Position numbers and translations under genes: made by a program | In this document: in pieces, positions 1 to 10,370 of the stretch | Numbering within the stretch: position 1 is the stretch's first letter | Layout of the letters: every line of letters begins with the position of its first letter | Notes under the pieces: generated by a model | What the model saw: the letters and a program-made list of their open reading frames with translations, nothing else | The model's database searches: none | What the model was told of the DNA's origin: nothing | Assembly: GCA_030052745.1 (NCBI GenBank) | Contig: JANBVO010000009.1 | Coordinates: forward strand, 248,001-312,000 | DNA length: 64,000 bases | Origin: Pleurostoma richardsiae | Lineage: Eukaryota > Ascomycota > Sordariomycetes > Calosphaeriales > Pleurostomataceae | Reading direction: 5' to 3'

Positions 1-745
1 CATGCAGTTCCTCGAGCTCTAGGATGACGTCCTGTGACCCAAAACCAGCCTCAGAAGGTCCATCCTGCATCTCTGACACAAGAGCCTTATTGACTGAACT
101 CCTCATAGACTTCTCCTTCTTCATCAAGATTGTCCTATGTCTCTTGGATATGGTGTCCAAGTCGGTAGCCTGCGGGGTTGCTTGTTCCATCGCGCCTTTT
201 TGCTTCCTCTCCATCCTTTCTTTTCTTCCCTCTTCCGCATGGTCTTGACGCATATCAGAGCCCACTGCCATTCCTGAGTTTAGCTCAGGAGGCGCAGCAT
301 GGAGCTGCCTGCCTGTGTCGCGACCCTGGGCGGCCGCCTTGCAAGACCTGAGGCTCTTCCTCGACCGCCGGATACTGGTGGTATCTGCGTCGAATTTGTC
401 GGTTGCGACCTCGGCTAAAATTTCCTTGGTTTTCTCCTTGTTTTCTTCTGCCTTCAGGTTCTTACCATATACGCCTCCGTTTTCGGTCTCATGATTCGGC
501 TCTCTAGTCTGCTTCTGGCCGATAGGACCATTGTCGATGTCTTTTAGCTTGCGCTTTTTTGAAGATTGAATCGGTGAGGTTTCCCACTTATCTGCATCGA
601 AGATTATCTTCTTGGATACAGATGGTTGACCATTAGAGGAGGGACTTGTTGGCGCGCGTGCATCAAGCCGTTGAGGAAGATGATGATGAAGCGCCGCACC
701 CCCGGATTTGCTCGTTCTGAGAGGCGGGATGTATCGCGCATACAT
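1..745 (-). CDS. N-terminal part of a probable DEAD-box RNA helicase (Dbp6-like), cut by window edge
   Basis: An uninterrupted minus-strand frame of 248 codons runs from an ATG at 745 off the left edge. An in-frame stop lies a few codons upstream, so 745 is the first usable ATG. The protein starts MYARYIPPLRTSKSGG and continues as a low-complexity, highly charged, Lys/Glu-rich region with nuclear-signal-like clusters (SSKKRKLKD, RRSRKSLR). No helicase core is in the window. The opening YARYIPP matches my memory of fungal Dbp6 (DDX51), a nucleolar helicase of 60S assembly, whose disordered acidic/basic N-terminus precedes the DEAD core. That is recall from a short motif only; another nuclear protein with a disordered N-terminus is possible. 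It is divergent from GPI3, with 380 bp between the two start codons. Confidence 0.5.
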   Translation of the reverse strand, partial: MYARYIPPLRTSKSGGAALHHHLPQRLDARAPTSPSSNGQPSVSKKIIFDADKWETSPIQSSKKRKLKDIDNGPIGQKQTREPNHETENGGVYGKNLKAEENKEKTKEILAEVATDKFDADTTSIRRSRKSLRSCKAAAQGRDTGRQLHAAPPELNSGMAVGSDMRQDHAEEGRKERMERKQKGAMEQATPQATDLDTISKRHRTILMKKEKSMRSSVNKALVSEMQDGPSEAGFGSQDVILELEELH

Positions 746-1125
746 AGTGGTAGATAGCTATGTGCTCATCCCCCGTTGGTGTGTCGTTCGGAAGACCTAG
801 AATGTCACACACAGTGCGTCGAGCCATAGGAGGTAAACTCGAGTGTCAAGAACTTTGAGCTTGAGCGTTTATTGCCGCATTTCACCGCCTTCTTATCGTT
901 ATCGCTCCGGAGACTTGAGAGGTCTTTACTCTAGCACGTCGCACCTGAGCTCTTGCACATCGGGAGCAGAGAAAGCTCGCATGCGGCGCCTTTGATGCTG
1001 GAGTCTTTGTGTTGCCCTTGAGCCTGGTAAGAGTGTGTTTGTCCCTTTTGTAATTCCCTGCGCTTACTGTTGAATTGTCATCGGAGACAGATGGATGGCC
1101 GACCTGGCCTGCACCTCATTCCAAG
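746..1125. promoter_or_regulatory. Shared divergent intergenic region, helicase-like gene / GPI3
   Basis: 380 bp separate the two start codons and must hold both promoters and 5' leaders. I see no TATA box, repeat or RNA gene. No ATG lies in frame with GPI3 upstream of 1126. Confidence 0.5.
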
Positions 1126-2665
1126 ATGCGGCGCACGTACAATATCGCCATGGTCAGCGACTTCTTCTTCCCGCAGCCAGGCGGCGTCGAGAGCCACATC
1201 TACCAGCTCTCTACAAAGCTCATCGACCGCGGGCACAAGGTCGTTGTTATAACGCACGCATATGAGGGGAGAACTGGCGTCCGATATCTCACCAACGGCC
1301 TCAAGGTGTATCATGTTCCCTTCCTCGTCATCTACCGCGCCACCACGTTTCCGACGGTCTTCTCATTCTTTCCCATATTCCGCAACATCATCCTCAGAGA
1401 ACAAATCGACATTGTTCATGGGCATGCATCTCTCAGCAGCCTCTGCCACGAAGCAATTCTGCATGCCAGGACCATGGGCCTTCGTACTGTCTTCACAGAT
1501 CACTCGCTCTTTGGCTTTGCTGATGCTGCAAGTATTCTGGCAAACAAGCTTCTGAAGTTCATCCTGAGTGATGTCGATCATATAATCTGTGTCAGTCATA
1601 CTTGGTAAATTCCCCCACCCAATCCAGCGCTGAGCCGGAAGAAGGAGTCATAGCGTAGCTGACACTGCGGGCAGTAAAGAGAACACAGTCCTGCGCGCTT
1701 CATTGGACCCTCTCATGGTCTCAGTCATACCGAATGCAGTTGTCGCAGAGAACTTTAGGCCGCTGTCATGCTTGACCGATCGACCAGCCCAGGGCTTTGG
1801 TCAAGATTCACCACCAGCACACCGCCTCGGCCAAAACGACACCATCACCATCGTCGTCATCTCCCGTCTCTTCTATAACAAGGGGACCGATCTACTCACG
1901 GCGGCCATACCCCGTATCTTAGAGAATCATCCGAATACCCGTTTTATAATTGCCGGGTCGGGCCCCAAGGCGATCGACTTGGAGCAGATGATTGAGCAGA
2001 ACGTCTTGCAAGATCGCGTGGAGATGCTCGGGCCTGTGCGCCACGAAGAAGTGCGAGATGTCATGGTCCGAGGCCATATTTACCTGCATCCGTCCCTTAC
2101 AGAAGCATTTGGCACCGTCATCGTGGAAGCTGCCAGCTGCGGACTCTACGTTGTCTGCACGCAAGTCGGGGGCATCCCCGAGGTGCTGCCGTCTCATATG
2201 ACGGTCTTCGCCAGGCCCGAGGAAGATGACCTGGTAGCAGCGACGGGAAAAGCCATCGCAGCTCTTCGTGCCAACAAAGTGCGCACCGAGAAGTTCCACG
2301 AACAGGTCAAGACCATGTATTCGTGGACAAACGTTGCTATGCGCACAGAGAGGGTATATCAGGGTATCTCCGGAGACATAAGCGAGGCAGAGTTCTATGG
2401 ATATGACTCGGCCAGTGCTACGAGCTGGAGCGCGACAAGGGGCCGCTCAGGGGTGCAGAGCTTTGCCCTCATTGACCGCCTGAAAAGATACTATGGATGT
2501 GGCATCTGGGCGGGCAAACTTTTCTGCCTGTGTGTCCTACTTGACTACTTGTTCTTTCTCCTACTGGAGTTCTGGTATCCGAGGCACCAGATCGATCTTG
2601 CCCGGGATTGGCCTCGCAAGCCGGTTGACACACAAAGGGAACCCGCCAGGGAGAGATGTCAATAA
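1126..2665 (+). CDS. gpi3: GPI3/PIG-A, catalytic subunit of GPI N-acetylglucosaminyltransferase
   Basis: Catalyses the first step of GPI-anchor synthesis, transfer of GlcNAc from UDP-GlcNAc to phosphatidylinositol on the cytosolic face of the ER, in a complex with Gpi1, Gpi2, Gpi15, Gpi19 and Eri1 (family knowledge). Exons are 1126-1604 and 1675-2665; the 70-bp GT-AG intron restores HTCKENTVLR, a conserved PIG-A stretch. The product is 489 aa. Residues 9-24 read [16 protein letters not shown], the GT4 donor-loop region. The EX7E signature of retaining GT4 enzymes is at E303/E311 ([11 protein letters not shown]). A single hydrophobic segment (about residues 442-459, [18 protein letters not shown]) matches the C-terminal membrane anchor of the family. 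Start chosen at 1126, the first ATG of the frame, followed at once by conserved sequence. Length is usual for fungi. Confidence 0.96.
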
Positions 2666-3864
2666 CGGCTTAAGCAGCCAGCGGTTGTTCGTCTGGATGC
2701 TAGGCACCATCTACTTCACCATGGCGGCCATACCCTCTCCCCCTCAAAACCTGAGGAGAGGAAAGCACGATACGCATCACTCACCATTCCATATGGCCGA
2801 ACCCGGATGATGCCTCGGCTTTCCAAACCATGCTATTCCATCGCAGGATTCGGCTACTTGACCAGACCTCCAGTCCACTCATAATCCTCGGCTTTCTTGC
2901 CGTGGTTACACCCGGGACGGTATTCCTACCGCTCGTGCTATTCCGAAAGGACCGCGATAAGTCTTGGATTAATGATGTAGGCCTCGGCGGATTAGCGCGT
3001 GTTTCAGATCAGCCACTGTGCTTATAGCCCAGGTCGATGGTGTTGTCCGGCTGGGATGAATGGCTGAGACGCGAAACCGGCGTATCGAGAGTGACCAACC
3101 GCGATCGACTTCGTTTGGGGACCTTGACCATACCTTTGATTTGGTTGAAGGCAGATCTCGCTCGGTATCGCAAAAGCTTGCAAAAGTTCTATTCTAGTGC
3201 GCGTGTGGGACAACTGTCTTATCTGATATCCTGCAAGCACCTTGAGTCCTGTGGGGATCTGGCGCTCCAAATGTCGGGACGGGTAGTCTGGGAGAGGGGG
3301 GGAACAGCTGCCAATGTTCAAGCCGGAAGGGCAAGTCCAGTATAGTAGTTCGTAATGGGCATACCTATACGTCATGGAGTATACCTCAGTGTCACTGTCT
3401 ATAGACGTTATGACTATTGCACCCATTGCAATCGGCGGCCTGTCTCCCCGTCCCAGAGTAGTGACAGGCCCCGGAGCCCCGCACTAACGGTGTCTCAGGG
3501 AGGACCGCTTGGAACTTGAGCCCCCCAAAAATCACTGTGGTGCCTCTATGTAGTAGGTGGGTGGTGAGTGCGCATGTATATCACAACAGGTATGCCTACG
3601 GGTGTCTTTCACGTGCACAGGTCCGTAGAAGTGCGGGCGGCAGAAATGAATGTTGGCAAGCCGGGTCGCGGAATGTGCTTCCAGATGATGAATCCCTTAC
3701 CTAAACACGGGCTTACCCCAGCGGTACCAAGTACCCTCCTTACCTACCTACGGGTTAGGTGGGTACGAACTCTCGACCTCCCACGTCAACAGGGCACCCA
3801 CGAAAGGCTTCAATTTGATTAAGGCTTATGAACCTGGTGTTAACTTCTCTCCAAGGGTGGTGCA
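2666..3864. other. Intergenic, no gene recognised
   Basis: 1.2 kb between GPI3 and the phosphatase gene. Short open frames occur but none shows conserved motifs or paired splice sites. A CCTACC/GGTAGG-type patch lies near 3740-3765, a motif that recurs in other spacers of this window. A T-arm-like string near 3765 was considered as a tRNA and rejected. Confidence 0.5.
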
Positions 3865-4883
3865 ATGCACCTTTTTCTTGTCCGCCATGGTGAATCGGTA
3901 GACAATGTTGCCGGTCTTCTGTGAGCCCCGTCCCTTTCCTCCCGCCCCGGCTTGGCTCTTCTCCTCTTCCGATCTCTATGCACAGTTCTAAATGGCGTGG
4001 CAGTGCAGGATCTCGTGACTCACCGTTGACGAGCCATGGTGTCCTCCAGGCCAGGCGCCTAGGAGACCATCTAGCTTCACGGAGCGACACGATCGGTCCG
4101 GTGAGATACATATTTTCGTCCGATCTTCAGCGAGCCGTGAAGACAGCGGAAGCTATTGTTGGTGCCCAATTGGCGGTAGACACCAAGGGAGATCAAATAT
4201 CTGTGCTGAGAACCCCCCTCACCATTACTCAGCTAGCTGAGCTTCGAGAGAAAGATTTCCGTTCATCAGAAGGGACGCACTTCGGAGCGAGAGCGGAACG
4301 AGGTTCTGAATCCAACAAGGCTGTCGATACCGAGTCCTTCGAGGAGATGATGAGCCGGGCTTATCGTTTCGTCGATGTATATCTTGCCAATTTGTTGCAG
4401 CCTACCAGCACGCGTTTCAATCCCGATCAGTCAGTTGTGATTGTTGCGCACGGTATCATTCTCAACGTCCTCCTCCGGTGCATCCTCGCTAGATTCGCTC
4501 CTAGCGAGCTGGAAAGGCTCTCGAGACCTTGGTCGGATAGCGCCAGGGGCACGCACTACCTGGCAGCATGGAGCAATACGGCATATCTCGAGATCATGGT
4601 CGAAAACACGGGACAGCACCCGTGTGCCCCCTCGAATTCTGCGGCGACCTGCAACGGGCAAGTCCTCCACCGCCTGCCGGTTCAAGTGCCCAACAGCTCT
4701 TCCACCGATATGTTGCCGCAGCTTAGAGTGCTCTCAGTCAATTCTATCACGCATCTGCGTGGGCTGAAGAGAACTAAAGGCGGAATTGGCAGCGCTAAAT
4801 TTGACGAGAGACAGAGAACCATGGAGGCATACTTCGTCATGCCCCCCAAGAGACCAAAGATCGCTTCGAAGTCTGAAGACTAA
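3865..4883 (+). CDS. Histidine phosphatase superfamily (phosphoglycerate-mutase-like) protein
   Basis: Exons 3865-3920 and 4004-4883 with an 83-bp GT-AG intron; 311 aa. The first exon encodes MHLFLVRHGESVDNVAG. R7-H8-G9-E10 is the phosphohistidine loop, with His8 the nucleophile. The second exon begins AGSRDSPLTSHGVLQARRLG, typical of fungal members, followed by the phosphate-pocket segment SSDLQRAVKTAE. The second catalytic His is H168 in VVIVAHG. After about residue 230 the sequence becomes Ser/Pro- and Lys-rich and ends in a basic tail, unlike the compact catalytic domain, so it may carry a nuclear signal (PPKRPKIASKSED). No signal peptide. Substrate cannot be told from sequence; relatives act on sugar phosphates, phosphoproteins or small phosphoesters. 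Without the short first exon the catalytic RHG motif would be missed. Confidence 0.92.
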
Positions 4884-6289
4884 TCTGTTGACTTGCCGCC
4901 TATTTTTGGATGCCTTTCTAGAAGAACGCATCCACGGGCGATAATCTGTTGCTACAGAGCGCTTACGCCTCTGCCTGGTAAGGGACATTTCCCCCGCACA
5001 TGTGCATATCCTTCTCCTATGATGATACCACATCACTTCACAAACCTGTTCTGCACTTCGCCCGTGGGGGAAATATGTCCAACCGCTGTCTGAGATAGCA
5101 TCTCCGCAGAGTCAAGGTCTCCTTCCGCACGTGTCTAACTGTGCACGATCTGGCTGACCATGAGAGATAGATTTGTGACATTGATATCTACAACGAAACG
5201 CCTGCCATACCTGGATCTTTGGCACATCAAGGACAGAGTGCTACAGCACATCCATATAATTTCTTCTCTTGTCCGTAGGCCAGTCTAGGTGTGCGTCCGG
5301 GCGCACCTTACTCGGCTCGGTTGATACCCTGCTCAGCGCCAGAGTCAAGGCCATTCATCCTCAAGTTAGCGAAGGGCCTCGGACTTGTTAGAGCTTCACT
5401 GATCAGGGGCGATTGGCCACGACGTGTCGGCCTATCATCTCAAGCAGTGGACTGAGTGCCACAGCAATTACAAGCACTGTCCTCTCCTGCGCAAATCCTC
5501 GAGCCTCCAGCGGGACAACGTGGCTAGGACTCTCGCTCTCATGTTTTTTCTTCGGGCGATACAAATGGCCTGGTCACTCCTCGTTTCGGCAAGCTCAGAA
5601 TAACCCTGACCAGCGCCCCAGCTTCCTGAGCGGTGCCTCGGAACTCACCGCACCTGGAAAACGACTTGAGTAACGACGGCTCTGTATGTGCGGCGACGAA
5701 GACTTGATTTTTTTTGGCATGAGCACGATACGGGACCGTTAGTAGCTTGAATTGGAGCGAGCTTGAATTGGAGCGGGCGCGAATGCGATTGAGGCCCTTT
5801 AGTTGGACCAGCTACCCATCAGACGTTGTGCGGCCCAGGAATAGTGAGCAAGTGGCCCCACTATCTTTTTCTCCTGGTCTTTCTGTTGTCAGAGTCTGGC
5901 GACCTGTTTTGGTGGTAAACGTCTCGGTTTGCACGAGATGTGTCTGGTTCAGCTTCATGGATCCTTTACGTACTGGTTCGTTGCTGCGTGGCAACCCGCC
6001 GCGCGACGTGTGAAACTTCCGTTCTACGGCCAGAGTACATTATGTTGCGGAGTGGCGATCTTGGCAAACATTCAGTACTTCCTTGCATCCGCAAGATGTC
6101 TCTCAGTCGATCATGGTGGGCCAAAGAAACACACGAGTCCAGTGAAGTGCAGTGTCGCAGTAAATTCGTATTGCAAGATTCTGCCGTCTATGCACATTCA
6201 TCGTCCGGCCCCGCCCCTCAGCAGAAGAAGAGAAATCGCTGTTGAGACGGACCGCGCTGCAAGGGCTCCGACTGGGAAGACGCCAAGCT
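4884..6289. other. Intergenic, no gene recognised
   Basis: 1.4 kb between convergent neighbours. Nothing reads as a conserved protein. A direct repeat (TTGAATTGGAGCG, two copies about 16 bp apart near 5750-5780) is the only structure I noticed. Confidence 0.45.
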
Positions 6290-6658
6290 CTAATATGCGC
6301 TCTTCTTTCTCTGCCCGACGTAGAAAGCCAGGCCGTAGTTAGATGTGGTGAAAGTGATCACGGAGCCCTTGGGAAAGAAGAAATGATCGCCAGGTCCTGC
6401 CGTGACCTTTTGGCCCGTCTCGTCCTCGATGGTGAAATCTCCCTCGAGGATGATCTTCATCTCATCGTAAGTATAGGTGTACTTGAGGGGCTCGCCCTTT
6501 TCCAGCCGGAACAGGCCAGACGAGATGGCGGTGTCGGGCGATGTCGACTCCGACGAGTACATGTCCTCCAGGAAGACGTTGCTACTGGTGAGCAACTGAG
6601 GCTTGAACTCCGTCTGGGCTTTGGGAAAGAGCGAGAAAGCGACCGTTGCTGACGCCAT
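6290..6658 (-). CDS. EutQ-like small cupin protein
   Basis: Single-exon, 122 aa. The fold is a single cupin barrel: after an N-terminal strand region (SGLFRLEKGEPLKYTYTYDE) come MKIILEGDFTIEDETGQKV and AGPGDHFFFPKGSVITF, which correspond to cupin motifs 1 and 2. The family is the one bacteria name ethanolamine-utilisation protein EutQ (an acetate-kinase-like cupin there). Fungal single-domain members are common, uncharacterised and lack any eut operon, so no ethanolamine role should be inferred. The motif 1 metal ligands are incomplete, with no HxH pair before the Glu, as in many EutQ proteins. The start at 6658 is an ATG and gives the expected length. An upstream open frame that overlaps it lacks homology and is probably leader sequence. 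Confidence 0.82.
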   Translation of the reverse strand: MASATVAFSLFPKAQTEFKPQLLTSSNVFLEDMYSSESTSPDTAISSGLFRLEKGEPLKYTYTYDEMKIILEGDFTIEDETGQKVTAGPGDHFFFPKGSVITFTTSNYGLAFYVGQRKKSAY

Positions 6659-7942
6659 GTTGTGCTTGCCTGGCTTGCTAATTCGGGTCCTGGGCTATAC
6701 GACGCCTTGGCAGACTGCGTTAGCTTCTCGCGTTCAAATGGACATTCAAGACCATATTCAGGGGCTTGACTCACCACAACAGCCAGAGGCTTCTCCGGGT
6801 TCTGGAGGGGGGACGGTGATGTGATGGCAGGCCTCGGCGCGGAGGTGGCAGTAGGCAGATCGTCGAGGGCAGGGAGGTTCTTGTGGGGAGACTCGGGAAA
6901 AGTGTGACAACTCTGCGATGCCAAGTGAAGCCTCTAAGGGGGCTTCCTGTGCGCCTTATATCAGGAGGGGAAGACTTTGATGGGCGATGGATTACGCATT
7001 CTCATCGGGCACGCCATCATCTAACACAACTGCCGCCCGAGATAGCCCTTCTGGCAATAATAGACAACCGCGACTTAACTTGATATGGCCAAAATATCCT
7101 CCACCCGAGCTTCCAACGATCTGCCAAATCGCAGATTCCGCGGCGCTAGAAGCAGCCCTGAAGGGGACAAAGTCACCCAAAGCGGCAACCTAGTGCGGCG
7201 GGGAAACTTTGAGAGCAGCAATAGTCTACATCAGCCTCAAGTATGTGTGGGACTACCCCGTACTGCAAATAAGTACAGCATAAGCTACCTAGCTTACCCA
7301 CCCAACAAAGGCACTGTTCTCTTGTTTGGTGCAGAGGTCACGGCATGGCCCGCCGCGATCAATGCATAGAAGCCCTCCCGCTTGGAGACCCGGCGCTCTT
7401 CCCGAGAGCAGAATGCCGGACGGGCGTCGGGCCTCGGCGTTACAAGCGAGATACTGATCGCGCCTGCGCGCCTCCTATATGGTGTCGGACTGCGGACCTG
7501 CCAGGTTGATGGACCGGCCGTCTCCCCCAACAGGGTCAGAGCTTGGACTGCATATGGTGGCCGCAGCCTTACATCTTCTCCGCTCAAGATGACTAAACAA
7601 AGCTAGATCAACGGGTGGATCGGCGACGAAGGGTCCTCTGGAAACCTAAACATCACACCTGCTCTCTTCTGGCTGCCGCCGACAAGCAACGGTCGTCAGG
7701 GGGTGCAGCAGGACTGAAGCGACAGTCGAAAGAAAACGGCTATTTGGCTAGTCTGCTCCTACGACAAGTACGAGAAAGGCCGGGGCCTTTCTCGCTGTTG
7801 GGACTGGTAACCGACAGGTAAGGAACATGTATGTCAGGATATCTAACCCTCTCCGCTCCATCTGAGCGCTTGTGCGTGTGTGCGTAAAAAGTGAGCGCTC
7901 TTCTCCACTCGGGTGCTTCCTTACTTATCAGGAAGACCTGCC
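6659..7942. other. Intergenic, no gene recognised
   Basis: About 1.3 kb upstream of the cupin gene and downstream of the ATL gene (both on the minus strand). No conserved coding segment, repeat or RNA gene was recognised. Confidence 0.45.
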
Positions 7943-8469
7943 TCAATCAACTGTGCCGGCCCTGTTGATAGCAGCCTCGGAGGGCAGATATTCTGGAAAC
8001 CAGCCGTACTCAGCCAAGTCTACCGTGTGCTCGCCTAGAGGGCCAGTCGTCACGGCGACACCCTCGGCCTGGAGCGCGAGGGCTTGGGCGTGTGCGCCCG
8101 AAGGCTGTGATCTGCTTGGGTTGTCAGAGATGCTACTGGACTGGCGGGGAGGACGTGCTTGCCGTGGAGAAATGATTCCCTTGGAGCTGATCACCCGTTG
8201 CCAGGGCACGTTGGTGCTGTTGAAGCGTGCATCGGAGCCGTCTGGGAGGTGCTTAAGGCAAACACCGACTTGGCGGGGCCTTTGAGCTTTTTCGGTGGAA
8301 TCCGTGAGCCTCTGTCCGTGGTCTGCACCGTCACTGGATGGGCGGTCCACTTACGAGTCCCGATGAGCTTGGCTATGTGCCCGTAGCTAGTAACCCTACC
8401 GTGTGGAACTTCCTGCACAGCTGTATACACGGCCTGGAAAAAAGCTGCCGCCTCATCCGACCGGGGCAT
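7943..8469 (-). CDS. atl1: Alkyltransferase-like (ATL) DNA-repair protein
   Basis: Binds O6-alkylguanine in DNA and flips the base without transferring the alkyl group, flagging it for nucleotide excision repair (known for fission yeast Atl1). Exons 8469-8355 and 8286-7943, with a 68-bp GT-AG intron; 152 aa. The start MPRSDEAAAFFQAVYTAVQ leads to VPHGRVTSYGHIAKLIGTP, the MGMT-family helix-turn-helix. The spliced codon gives GTPQRPRQVGVCLKHL, containing the arginine finger. The site that is PCHRV in true methyltransferases is VPWQRV here, with Trp67 in place of the reactive Cys; this substitution is diagnostic of ATLs. The C-terminus (EYGWFPEYLP) matches the family. A genuine Cys-containing MGMT lies 10 kb away at 18457-18954. 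Confidence 0.93.
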
Positions 8470-9330
8470 CTCGGGGCCCTGGACATGGAGAAGGGAAGGA
8501 AGGATGAAAGAGAGTCTCAGCACGTCTTCCTTCCTGTCCGTCTTGTGAAGGGCGTGACTCAGCTTGGCTTCCCTGCCTCCCAGTTTGGCGGCCTTGGCTC
8601 TGCGGCGTCACGTGCCAAAATCCCAGCCAACCGTTCACGACTTGTACCCGGCAGCGCCTCTGCGTCTATGCAAGCTGCTGCTACAGCACGGACAGTCCGT
8701 TAGATCTCTCGGGTGTCATCAGAAGGGACGAATCCAAGGCACAGGCTGCCAGTCCGCCACCAGCAGCCTTTGATGATGCAGGCTTACTGTATTTGCCGAC
8801 GTGGTGTACTCTGAGTTACAAGATAATGCCTCTCTGCTTGTATGCCTCTTGGATTTCATATAAATAACCTGTAGGATATAATCTAGGGTTCGCTCGCCTT
8901 CCATCATCCTGTGCGAGTGCGGGCATTCTGGGCTCGGAAAGGCTACGTAACTTGGTCCATGCCATTACACAGAAGCCCCCCGATTTCACTTCTCCTCTTG
9001 ACCAAGTGGTTTCGATTTGCCCTTCAAGGAGCAGCGTGCGCAAAACTGCTCATCTGCTTACGCACTAGGACTTTGTTGGTGGGCGTGGAAGCACAGCTAC
9101 CCGTGGAAGCCTCCGCATCGAGAGCCTTTCCTGGGGCAGCCCCGAACTTGTCACCGAGGCGGTGGGCATGGCATTCGCCAGAACGAGCCGTCAAGATACA
9201 GATCATACGCTATGCCCCTGAAGAGAAGATTGATATGTGCATAACACGCTGCTGCTGCGACAATGCTCGTTTAAGAGTTCTTCGCTTTTAGTGTCAGCAG
9301 GTACACCAGCCTCGTCGGCACGGTGTCGAA
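8470..9330. other. Intergenic, no gene recognised
   Basis: 860 bp containing the ATL promoter on one side and upstream sequence of the NPP1-like relic on the other. No conserved coding or RNA signal seen. Confidence 0.45.
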
Positions 9331-10370
9331 ATGCGTCGTTCATCTGTATACTGTGCAGCGGCAGGAGCCGCCCAGCTGTTGGGGGTTGGCGCGGTCACCA
9401 CGGCCTCTGACACTGACATGATGAGTCTCCTGACCCAGGAAGGTGTCAATCTTGCACTCGCCGCAGCACCGATCTGGTTCTTTCATCAAGCCTTGAATCA
9501 GACCCCACGTTATCCAACCTTCGCCACGGACACCAGGGGAAAACAGGCACCATCAGGCGAGCTATGCGCTTGGAATGACGCCGGATGCAACTCCCGCAGC
9601 CCAGAACTGCCTGTCTCCAACCCGGGGCCGAACTTCCCCGTCTACTACTCGTATGAGCGTTGCACCACCTCGGAAGTTCGGGTGACATACAATCTTTTCT
9701 ACGAGAAGGATGGCTTTTCGCCGGATGGACTGTGCGGGCACCCATAGTTACTTCAAACATATGTGCCAAGGAAAACGTGGGAATTGACAAGCTTACGACT
9801 TCTAATTGTCATTTGGGCGCAGACCGACGGCAACCGGATGCTTCGAAGCCGATACTGTCCTAGCGCAGCGGGCATGAGATGAAGAGCTGGGCCGACATTC
9901 AGAACACGTTCGACACTGCATCGGCGTCCCTACCCCGAGGGGAGGACAATGGCAAGGCGAGCCTTGATCATCCGAAGGTGTATGTGGCCTGGGTCAAGCA
10001 CGCCAACTACGGCGACAGAAACTCCAGGGAGAATGACGGTAAGTCTCTTGCAGCCTAGATCAACGGCCTGGGGACGCTGTTGAAAATTCGTCTCCGGGAG
10101 GCTATCCCACCCGTACTAGAGCCCCTTAGTTGTGCCCTTTCGATATGCAACTCCTGTGTCCCCGTGTCGCTGAAGCTGACCGCCGATATTGCCGGCAGTG
10201 CTCTTCTAGCTTACCGACAGCGCATTCTGGAGCCAGGACAGTGGCATTTTCCCGCAGCCTGACAATGTGGCGGCCGCACAAGCCCTTGTTCCAACCTGCC
10301 ACGCAGGTGATTACATTCGGGTGGACCTCTCAACAGCGGTTGACCGGTTACTTTCTCAAAAGCGATTAGG
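9331..10370 (+). pseudogene. Fossil of an NPP1-like (necrosis-inducing protein family) gene
   Basis: Separate stretches of this span resemble, in order, the N-terminal, middle and C-terminal parts of secreted fungal proteins of the NPP1/NLP family. The N-terminal part has a plausible signal-peptide-like start. The stretches do not form one continuous reading frame, and I see a few (about two or three) interruptions that ordinary introns do not explain, so I treat it as a broken, non-functional fossil. Similarity to living members is still easy to see, which suggests loss that is recent rather than ancient. Family assignment is from recalled sequence patterns only. Confidence 0.55.

Noticed and set aside
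1075-1125. Extension of GPI3 upstream of 1126
   Set aside because: The frame is open but has no ATG; only a TTG is present.
3733-3800. Possible minus-strand tRNA (GAGTTCGTACCC resembling a B box)
   Set aside because: The T-loop lacks the invariant A58 (TTCGTAC instead of TTCRANY), and no acceptor stem or A box could be paired.
6457-6924. 155-codon frame overlapping the EutQ-like gene
   Set aside because: Out of frame with the conserved cupin, Ser/Pro-rich and without family resemblance; probably leader sequence.
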